Shown here: in pieces, positions 1-4,803 of the stretch | Layout: each line of letters starts with the position of its first letter | Numbering within the stretch: position 1 is the first letter of the stretch | Assembly: GCA_019421925.1 (NCBI GenBank) | Contig: JAHZEH010000106.1 | Location: 1 to 6,863, forward strand | DNA: 6,863 nucleotides | Direction: 5' to 3' | DNA from: Clostridia bacterium | Lineage (GTDB): Bacteria; Bacillota; Clostridia; Christensenellales; CALWSW01 | The notes under the pieces: model-generated | Told to the model about the DNA's origin: nothing | Databases searched by the model: none | What the model saw: the letters and a program-made list of their open reading frames with translations, nothing else | Position numbers and translations under genes: made by a program

Positions 1-587
1 CTGACGTGATTGGTCATGCCGTCCGTGCAGAGCAGCAGGGCGTCCCCCTGCTCCAGCTCCACCTCAAACAGGTCGGCTGTCACCGCGGGCGAGGTGCCCA
101 CCGCCCGCATGATGACATTGCGGAAGGGATAGTTCTGGGCCTCCTCTTTTGTCAGCCTGCCCGCCGAGATGAGCTCCTGCACCAGGGAATGATCCCTGGT
201 AACCTGGCGCAGCCTCCCGCTGGCATGAGAGAAATGGTAGGCCCGGCTGTCGCCCACATTGGCGACGATGGCCTCCCCCTCCCCGCCGAGGGCGAGCACC
301 AGCGTGGTGCCCATGCCGCTGCACCCGCTGTCTGAGCGGGAGTGTTCATAGACCATGGAGTTTGCCCGCTCGACCGCCCGGCTGATCTCCGCCGGTCCGC
401 CCATGCCGCCCTCCTCCACGGTGCGCAGCACCTCCTCGGCCGCCATACAGGAGGCGATCTCCCCGGCGTTATGGCCGCCCATGCCGTCGGCGACGACCAT
501 CAGCCAGGGCTCCTGCTCCCGGATGAGTCCGAAGTCCTCATTTAGTTTGCGAACTTTCCCGATATGGGTACGTTTGGCAAATCTCAA
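1..587 (-). CDS. prpC: PP2C-type Ser/Thr protein phosphatase PrpC/Stp (3' end beyond left edge)
   Basis: Metal-dependent Ser/Thr phosphatase of the PPM/PP2C family. In Firmicutes it reverses phosphorylation by the PASTA kinase PrkC/Stk, usually encoded next; that neighbour is outside the window. About 195 residues are visible of a family length near 240-250. Counting from the TTG start, PP2C landmarks appear in order: T7-H-I-G-K-V-R13, the metal motif V-A-D34-G35-M-G-G-H, G93-T-T, G112-D-S-R, R131-D-H, and the second metal site L-C-T-D189-G. The final DN motif is lost with the edge. I chose TTG at 587 because GGAGGAA (594-600) precedes it at 8 bases and because relatives begin with a similar MRFA-x-x-T-x-x-G-x-V-R pattern. 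An in-frame ATG at 620 overlaps the rlmN stop by 4 bases and would add 11 residues, but has no clear SD. Soluble, with no membrane segment seen. Identity is secure; the start is likely. Confidence 0.93.
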   Translation of the reverse strand, partial: MRFAKRTHIGKVRKLNEDFGLIREQEPWLMVVADGMGGHNAGEIASCMAAEEVLRTVEEGGMGGPAEISRAVERANSMVYEHSRSDSGCSGMGTTLVLALGGEGEAIVANVGDSRAYHFSHASGRLRQVTRDHSLVQELISAGRLTKEEAQNYPFRNVIMRAVGTSPAVTADLFEVELEQGDALLLCTDGMTNHV

Positions 588-593
588 ATTGAA

Positions 594-600
594 TTCCTCC
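594..600 (-). promoter_or_regulatory. Shine-Dalgarno GGAGGAA deciding the prpC start
   Basis: GGAGGAA lies 8 bases (measured from GGAGG) before TTG at 587-585. The competing ATG at 620-618 is preceded only by an A-run and a weak GGATC. This favours initiation at TTG over the ATG that overlaps the rlmN stop. Confidence 0.7.
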
Positions 601-616
601 GCCCGAAAAAATGCGC

Positions 617-1669
617 TCATTGCTTTTTTTGATCCAGATAGCTCCGCCTGAGCTGGCCGCAGGCCCCCTCAATGTCGTCCCCCATCTCCCGGCGGATGGT
701 GGCGGACACGCCGAGCTTCTCCAGCATGGCCTGGAACAGCCGGGCATTGGCCAGAGTCGTCCCCTCCATGCCCCTCTCCTTGACCACGTTGAGAGGGATG
801 AGGTTGACATGGCACTGCAGCCCCCGCAGGAGGGCCGCCAGCTCCCGGGCCTGGGCCTCCCCGTCGTTTTTTCCCCTCACGAGGGTGTATTCAAAGACCA
901 CCCGCCGCCCGGTCAGGCGGACATATTCCCTGGCCGCGGCCATCAGCTCCCCGATGGAGTAGCGCCTGGCGATGGGCATGAGCTCCTGCCGCATGGCGTC
1001 GTTGGGCGCATGCAGGGAGATAGAGAGAGTAACGTTGAGCCCCGATCCCGCCAGCTCCAGGATGCGGGGCACAAGCCCGCAGGTGGACAGGGAGATGTTG
1101 CGGTGGCTGATGCCGATCCCCTCCGGCATGTTCACCAGGCGCAGGAATTTCACCACGTTGTCGTAGTTATCCAGCGGTTCGCCGCTGCCCATGAGCACGA
1201 CGTTGGTCACCGCCCGCTCCCCGGTTTTGAGGCCCAGGAGGGTCTGCTCCCGCTCCACCGCCAGTATCTCTCCCAGCATCTCGCCGGGGCGCAGGTTCCT
1301 CACCAGCCCGCCCAGGGTGGAGGCGCAGAAAGTGCAGCCCATCCGGCAGCCCACCTGCGTGGAGATGCAGAGGGTGTTGCCATACTTATAGCGCATGAGC
1401 ACCCCTTCGACGATATTGCCGTCTTCCAGCAAAAACAGGTATTTGGCCGTCCCGTCCAGCTTGGACACCCGCTTCTCCAGGATACTCACGCCCCCCAGGG
1501 GGCGCTCCTCCTCCAGCTTCTCCCGCAGCGCCTTGGGCAGGTTGCTCATCTCTGAAAAGCCCACGCCCTTATGCAGCCAGGAAAAAACCTGCCTAGCCCG
1601 GAAAGCGGGCTCGCCCAACTCCCTGAGAGCCCCGCCCAACTCCTCCAAATCCATGTCCAGCCAATTCAT
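617..1669 (-). CDS. rlmN: Dual-specificity 23S rRNA A2503 / tRNA A37 C2-methyltransferase RlmN
   Basis: Radical-SAM enzyme that methylates C2 of adenine 2503 in the 23S peptidyl-transferase centre. In characterised relatives it also methylates A37 of some tRNAs. The protein has 350 residues, a normal family length. It has an N-terminal helical domain with the F-R-A-R-Q-V-F-x-W-L motif (23-32). The 4Fe-4S cysteines form C108-x3-C112-x2-C115 with the usual F at 114. The methyl-carrying pair appears to be C101 (T-L-C-I-S-T-Q-V-G) and C337 (E-G-A-C-G-Q-L), matching E. coli C118 and C355. G-S-G-E-P at 161-165 and S-L-H-A-P at 218-222 are further RlmN signatures. The ATG overlaps the rsmB stop by 4 bases (1666-1669), and AAGGATGG lies about 10 bases upstream. 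The last codons contain an A7 run, listed separately. All catalytic residues are present. Confidence 0.97.
   Translation of the reverse strand: MNWLDMDLEELGGALRELGEPAFRARQVFSWLHKGVGFSEMSNLPKALREKLEEERPLGGVSILEKRVSKLDGTAKYLFLLEDGNIVEGVLMRYKYGNTLCISTQVGCRMGCTFCASTLGGLVRNLRPGEMLGEILAVEREQTLLGLKTGERAVTNVVLMGSGEPLDNYDNVVKFLRLVNMPEGIGISHRNISLSTCGLVPRILELAGSGLNVTLSISLHAPNDAMRQELMPIARRYSIGELMAAAREYVRLTGRRVVFEYTLVRGKNDGEAQARELAALLRGLQCHVNLIPLNVVKERGMEGTTLANARLFQAMLEKLGVSATIRREMGDDIEGACGQLRRSYLDQKKQ
623..629 (-). promoter_or_regulatory. Possible -1 ribosomal slippery heptamer A AAA AAG at the rlmN 3' end
   Basis: Read on the minus strand, rlmN ends CAA AAA AAG CAA TGA. The heptamer A AAA AAG sits in the X-XXY-YYZ phase required for -1 slippage and is the same heptamer as in E. 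coli dnaX. After a slip the next codons are GCA ATG AGC, the reading frame of prpC. A GGAG (642-645) within AGGCGGAG lies 12 bases upstream, where dnaX has its stimulatory SD at about 10. No convincing downstream stem-loop was seen. Function is inferred, not shown. Confidence 0.35.
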
Positions 1670-2979
1670 CGCCGCACCATCCTTGCCACAAAAAATCCCT
1701 CCACCCCGTCGAGATAGGGCAGAAGCTGTATCCTCCCCCTGGCGCAGCGCGCCCGGTCGATGCAGGGGGGCACATAGGGGGTGATGTCGTCGGGCAGAAA
1801 CTCCTTATTTCTGCTGAGAAACTCGTCCACCACATCCTCGTTCTCCTCCCGGAGTGTGGTACATGTGGAGTACACCAATGCGCCGCCCACGGCCACATAT
1901 TGTGCGCAGGTGCGCAGAATTGAGAGCTGAAGCTGTTGGAGCTCTATAAGCTGCTCCGGACTCCTGGCATATTTCACGTCCGGCTTGCCGCCCGCCACGC
2001 CCAATCCCGAGCATGGGGCGTCCACCAGCACCAGGTCAAACCCGCCCCAGAGAGGTTTGCGGTCCTGGGTGGCGTCCTGCACCTGGGTGCGCACGAAATC
2101 CACCCCCAGGCGCTCGCAGTTTTTATCAATCAGGCGCACCCGGTGGGGATGCACGTCCCAGGAGAGGATCTCGCCCTCCCCCATGAGGGCCGCCATATAC
2201 AGGGACTTTCCCCCCGGCGCGGCACAGGCGTCCAGCACCCGCATCCCCCTCCGGGGATTGGCCACCCGGCAGACAAGCATAGAGCTCTGGCTCTGCACCG
2301 TCATAGCCCCCTGAAGAAAGAGGGGGTTTTTCGCGACATCCCCCGCCCCCTCCAGCACCAGGGCGTCCTCCACAAGGTTTCCTGCCCTGTATGGGATCCC
2401 CTGTTCAAAAAGAGCCTTTTTCAGCTCATCTATCCCCACTTTGAAGGGGTTATTGCGCACTGTTATGCTTTTTTCCCCCACATAGGATAAAAGAGACTCC
2501 GTGCCCTCCGGGCCGTAGCGTTTCAGATAGCGCTTCACCAGCCACTGGGGCCAGCTGTATCGGATGGAGAGGCTGGACGCGTCCCTCCCCTCCGGGGGAT
2601 GGAGGGTCCCCTTCTCCCGGGCCACCGCCCGCAGAACACCGTTGACATAGCCTGAAAGGGCCAGCTTGCCCACGGATTTGACCAGCTTGACGCTCTCATC
2701 GCAGGCGGCCGAATCGGGCACGTCCATGTAGAGCATCTGGCAGATGCCCATGCGCAGGACGAGGCGCACGCGGGGTTTGACCTTCCCCCTGGCAAACCTG
2801 TCGATGATATGGTCCAGATAAATCTGATGATCCAGCACAGTGTAGACCAGCGCGGAGACAAAGGGACGGTTCTCCGGCGGGACCTGCCTGAGCCCCTCCT
2901 TCAGACGCAAATTGGCATACGCCCCCTGCTCGATGTCCCACAGGATATCGTATGCAGCCCGTCTAGGCTGGGAGCTCAT
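1666..2979 (-). CDS. rsmB: 16S rRNA m5C967 methyltransferase RsmB (Sun/Fmu)
   Basis: SAM-dependent cytosine-C5 methyltransferase acting on 16S rRNA; position C967 is the E. coli site. The protein has 437 residues, usual for the family. Residues 1 to about 130 form the NusB-like RNA-binding domain (R-x-A-A-Y-D-I-L near the start, V-N-G-V-L-R-A at 112-118). The Rossmann catalytic domain follows: motif I V-L-D-A-C-A-A-P-G-G-K at 248-258, motif II acidic D275, motif IV with P322-C323-S-G, and motif VI Y-S-T-C373-T. C373 is expected to be the nucleophile and C323 the release cysteine. The end, R-I-Q-L-L-P followed by G-F-F-V-A-R, is typical. ATG at 2979 overlaps the fmt stop by 4 bases, and GGAGGGGG (2990-2997) stands 10 bases upstream. 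A longer in-frame opening to an ATG at 3171 would add 64 low-complexity residues and is rejected. Confidence 0.97.
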   Translation of the reverse strand: MSSQPRRAAYDILWDIEQGAYANLRLKEGLRQVPPENRPFVSALVYTVLDHQIYLDHIIDRFARGKVKPRVRLVLRMGICQMLYMDVPDSAACDESVKLVKSVGKLALSGYVNGVLRAVAREKGTLHPPEGRDASSLSIRYSWPQWLVKRYLKRYGPEGTESLLSYVGEKSITVRNNPFKVGIDELKKALFEQGIPYRAGNLVEDALVLEGAGDVAKNPLFLQGAMTVQSQSSMLVCRVANPRRGMRVLDACAAPGGKSLYMAALMGEGEILSWDVHPHRVRLIDKNCERLGVDFVRTQVQDATQDRKPLWGGFDLVLVDAPCSGLGVAGGKPDVKYARSPEQLIELQQLQLSILRTCAQYVAVGGALVYSTCTTLREENEDVVDEFLSRNKEFLPDDITPYVPPCIDRARCARGRIQLLPYLDGVEGFFVARMVRR

Positions 2980-3902
2980 TGCAAAAATTCCCCCTCCGGA
3001 ATATTTTTTCCCCGCAGATAGGTCCGGGCTTCCATGCGCTTGCCACCTGGGGCCTGCAATTCGAGCACCTCCACAGCGCCCTCGCCGCAGGCGGCTATCA
3101 GGCCCTGTTTGGGGCTGGAACACAGCACTTCGCCCGGAGCGCCGCCGCCCTCCGCCGGACGGGTACGCCATATTTTGAGGGGCTCCCCCCGGAACAGCGC
3201 AAAAGCGCCCGGCCAGGGATTGACTCCGCGCACAAGGTTGTGCACCTGACCGGCGCTCTTTTTCCAGTCAATATGCCCATGCTCCTTCTTAAGCATGGGG
3301 CAGTGGGTCGCCTCCGCCTCGACCTGGGGAACAGGCTGAAGTTTGCCCGCCTCCAGAAGCGCGAGGGTCTCCCTCAGCGTCTCCGCCCCCACCAGGGCGA
3401 TGCGCTCGAAGAGCTCCCCCGCCGTCTCATCCGGACCGATGGCAACAGTTTTTTTCACCAGCATATCGCCCGTGTCCAGGCCAACGTCGGTAAGCATGGT
3501 GGTCACGCCCGTCTCTGTCTCCCCGTTGATGACGCTCCACTGGACCGGAGCCGCCCCCCGGTATTTGGGGAGCAGAGACCCATGAACGTTGATGCAGCCA
3601 AGGCGGGGGACCGCCAGGTTCTCCGCCGAGAGGATCTGTCCAAAGGCCGCCGTGACCATCAGGTCAGGCTGAAGGGCGCGCAGGGCGGCAAGCCCCTCCT
3701 CCGAGCGGATCCTGGCCGGCTGACAGACCGGAATCCCCCTCTCCTGAGCGAACACCTTGACAGGGGGAGCCTTGAGCTTGCCGCTCCTGCCCACCGGCTT
3801 GTCCGGCTGCGTAAACACACCGGCAACCTCGTAGCCCTCCTCCAGCAGCATCCGCAGGGAGGGCAGGGCAAAATCGGGCGTCCCCAGAAAAGCAATGCGC
3901 AT
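2976..3902 (-). CDS. fmt: Methionyl-tRNA formyltransferase
   Basis: Transfers the formyl group of 10-formyl-THF to the initiator Met-tRNA, giving the fMet-tRNA used to start translation. The protein has 308 residues from the chosen start, a normal length. The N-terminal Rossmann domain opens R-I-A-F-L-G-T-P-D-F-A. The catalytic set is N105 and H107 in I-N-V-H-G-S-L-L-P-K-Y-R-G, and D143 in G-L-D-T-G-D. The C-terminal tRNA-binding OB domain starts near residue 200 (V-R-G-V-N-P-W-P-G-A). Two starts are possible. ATG at 3908 overlaps the def stop by 4 bases, but the SD-like GGGGGA (3909-3914) abuts it directly. ATG at 3902 has the same SD at 6 bases and gives the usual MRI start, so I chose it. 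The stop overlaps rsmB by 4 bases. It is coupled to def, whose product removes the same formyl group. Confidence 0.97.
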   Translation of the reverse strand: MRIAFLGTPDFALPSLRMLLEEGYEVAGVFTQPDKPVGRSGKLKAPPVKVFAQERGIPVCQPARIRSEEGLAALRALQPDLMVTAAFGQILSAENLAVPRLGCINVHGSLLPKYRGAAPVQWSVINGETETGVTTMLTDVGLDTGDMLVKKTVAIGPDETAGELFERIALVGAETLRETLALLEAGKLQPVPQVEAEATHCPMLKKEHGHIDWKKSAGQVHNLVRGVNPWPGAFALFRGEPLKIWRTRPAEGGGAPGEVLCSSPKQGLIAACGEGAVEVLELQAPGGKRMEARTYLRGKNIPEGEFLQ

Positions 3903-3904
3903 CC

Positions 3905-4477
3905 TCATTCCCCCTGTTGGGCGGCTCTAATCCGCCGCTTGCCCCGCATGGGGCGTCCGCCCGATTTCTCCTCCTCCTTGGCGAGGCGCTCCTGCTCCGC
4001 CATGAGGCGCTTGTGCTCGGCGAGCTGTTCGGGCGTGGGCTCCACAGTCTTGTCCCGAAACAGGATGCCGTCCAGGTGGTCGATCTCATGGCTCATCGCA
4101 ATGGCCAAAAGATCCTCCCCCTCCCAGCGGACATAGTTGCCCTCTCTATCATAGGCGTTGACCACCACATGTTGGGGCCGCTGCACAAAACCGTTGAAAT
4201 CCTGTACGCTCAGGCATCCCTCCATGCGGCACTGCATACCGTCCTGTTCCACAATTACGGGGTTGATCAGTTCGATGAGCCCGTCGCCCACGTCAATGAC
4301 CACCACCCGTTTCAAAACGCCCACCTGGGGCGCCGCAAGGCCAACGCCGTCCGCCTGGTACATGGTCTCGGCCATGTCGTCCAGCAGGGTGCGCAGCCGG
4401 TCGTCAATAGCGGTCACCTCGCGGCTCTTGCGCCGCAGAACGGGATCGCCTTCCAGCAAAATGTTCCTCAGTGCCAA
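3905..4477 (-). CDS. def: Peptide deformylase
   Basis: Fe2+-type metalloenzyme that removes the N-formyl group from nascent proteins at the ribosome. From a TTG start the product has 190 residues, beginning M-A-L-R-N-I as in clostridial deformylases. The three family motifs are present: G44-V-G-L-A-A-P-Q (44-51), E86-G-C88-L-S, and H130-E131-I-D-H134; C88, H130 and H134 bind the metal. The loop after C-L-S-V is Q-D-F-N-G rather than the common P-G-x-x-G. After the core, a charged tail (about 153-190) contains a basic patch (R-G-K-R-R-I-R), longer than in the shortest bacterial homologues; the E. coli C-terminal helix docks on the ribosome. A GTG at 4495 would add six residues but overlaps the SD. 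GGAGG at 4489-4493 serves the TTG at 4477. First gene after the inferred promoter and directly followed by fmt. Confidence 0.96.
   Translation of the reverse strand: MALRNILLEGDPVLRRKSREVTAIDDRLRTLLDDMAETMYQADGVGLAAPQVGVLKRVVVIDVGDGLIELINPVIVEQDGMQCRMEGCLSVQDFNGFVQRPQHVVVNAYDREGNYVRWEGEDLLAIAMSHEIDHLDGILFRDKTVEPTPEQLAEHKRLMAEQERLAKEEEKSGGRPMRGKRRIRAAQQGE
3909..3914 (-). promoter_or_regulatory. SD-like GGGGGA favouring the second fmt ATG
   Basis: GGGGGA lies within the last codons of def. It is 0 bases from ATG 3908 and 6 bases from ATG 3902, so spacing favours the latter. The two choices differ by only two residues. Confidence 0.5.
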
Positions 4478-4488
4478 AGTATATCCAA

Positions 4489-4493
4489 CCTCC
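4489..4493 (-). promoter_or_regulatory. Shine-Dalgarno GGAGG deciding the TTG start of def
   Basis: GGAGG(T) lies 10-11 bases before TTG 4477-4475. It partly coincides with the in-frame GTG (4495-4493), which could not be its own start, since it has no other SD upstream (preceding bases CTTAAGAACT). Confidence 0.7.
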
Positions 4494-4551
4494 ACAGTTC
4501 TTAAGGACGCGGCTGGCCGCCAAACGCCCTATTCTTCTGATTTCTACGCTT

Positions 4552-4581
4552 ATTATAGCCCATACCGCGGTTTGTGTGCAA
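4552..4581 (-). promoter_or_regulatory. Putative sigma-A promoter for def-fmt-rsmB-rlmN-prpC
   Basis: A perfect -10 box TATAAT lies at 4552-4557 on the minus strand. Upstream is TGCACA (4575-4580, four of six matches to TTGACA) with a 17-base spacer; TTGCAC one base further gives 18. The surrounding stretch is AT-richer than the rest of the window. Transcription would start near 4545, giving a leader of about 68 bases. In the leader GGGCG (4525-4529) can pair with CGTCC (4505-4509). The box lies at the right place to drive the five downstream genes separately from priA. The weak -35 suggests moderate strength or an activator. Confidence 0.6.
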
Positions 4582-4603
4582 TTGAATCCGCTATTTTGTC
4601 ACA

Positions 4604-4613
4604 GTCCCGGGAC
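4604..4613. repeat. Perfect 10-bp palindrome GTCCCGGGAC
   Basis: The palindrome is centred about 30 bp upstream of the -35 region of the def promoter, a position suited to an activator or repressor dimer. No known operator was recognised. In a GC-rich region it could also arise by chance. Confidence 0.4.
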
Positions 4614-4618
4614 ATGCC

Positions 4619-4649
4619 GCCCGTGGCAGTCCGGCTGCGCCCCACGGGC
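4619..4649 (-). repeat. Inverted repeat: 8-bp perfect stem with 15-base loop
   Basis: GCCCGTGG (4642-4649, minus strand) pairs perfectly with CCACGGGC (4619-4626) around a 15-base loop. In minus-strand RNA the stem can extend by two G-U pairs and one G-C pair, to 11 pairs; plus-strand RNA would not extend. No U-tract follows, so it is not a standard terminator. It may be an RNA-stabilising or processing structure at the 3' end of the priA transcript. Confidence 0.5.
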
Positions 4650-4777
4650 AAACCCCGTCTCCCCCGCCATTTACCAGCTGTTTCCGTTCAAAGCGAGCCT
4701 CCCCGGCACGCTGCCCCGGCTTCCCGCCAGATCACGGCTTCCTGCCCGGCCGTGCCTCGCAGGCATGATTCCCGCTG

Positions 4778-4803
4778 CCGGTTCGAATCACCGGTTCAAA
4801 TCA
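4778..4803. repeat. 13-bp tandem duplication across the priA stop codon
   Basis: Plus-strand CCGGTTCGAATCA (4778-4790) is followed directly by CCGGTTCAAATCA (4791-4803), matching at 12 of 13 positions. The single difference lies in the TGA stop of priA (4796-4798); the other copy has CGA at the equivalent place. Each copy contains GGTTCRAATC, which resembles a tRNA T-loop, but no tRNA fold surrounds it. Confidence 0.75.

Larger units (their letters stand above)
4478..4795. other. priA-def intergenic spacer, GC-rich and structured
   Basis: This is the only stretch of the window without a supported gene. Reading from priA towards def it holds the second copy of a 13-bp tandem repeat, a short hairpin-forming sequence (TGCCT/AGGCA, 4753-4765), CACGGC pairing with GCCGTG (4749-4754 with 4733-4738), two direct copies of GCCGGGG (4701-4720), an inverted repeat (4619-4649), a palindrome (4604-4613), and then the promoter and def leader. 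No T-tract follows any hairpin on the minus strand, so no canonical intrinsic terminator of priA was found. The only minus-strand small ORF noted (4599-4670, 23 codons) has no SD. Confidence 0.7.

Noticed and set aside
611..1555. Plus-strand ORF of 314 codons opposite rlmN
   Set aside because: Rich in His, Gln, Gly and Pro, as expected of an antisense shadow; the opposite strand has all RlmN motifs.
2980..3171. 64-residue N-terminal extension of RsmB to an ATG at 3171
   Set aside because: It lies inside fmt, is Gly/Arg rich and unlike the family, while ATG 2979 has a strong SD and the typical start.
2979..4136. Plus-strand ORF of 385 codons opposite fmt and def
   Set aside because: It is antisense to two clearly identified genes, has low-complexity composition and no recognised motif; GC-rich genes commonly open such shadow frames.
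4619..4649. Intrinsic terminator of priA
   Set aside because: The stem is good, but no run of T follows it on the minus strand.
4599..4670. Minus-strand small ORF of 23 codons in the spacer
   Set aside because: No SD before its ATG, GC-driven composition, and it overlaps the inverted repeat and the palindrome.
4700..4803. Possible tRNA, because of T-loop-like GGTTCGAATC and GGTTCAAATC
   Set aside because: The flanking bases do not form the 5-bp T-stem, and no D-arm, anticodon arm or acceptor stem could be found upstream.
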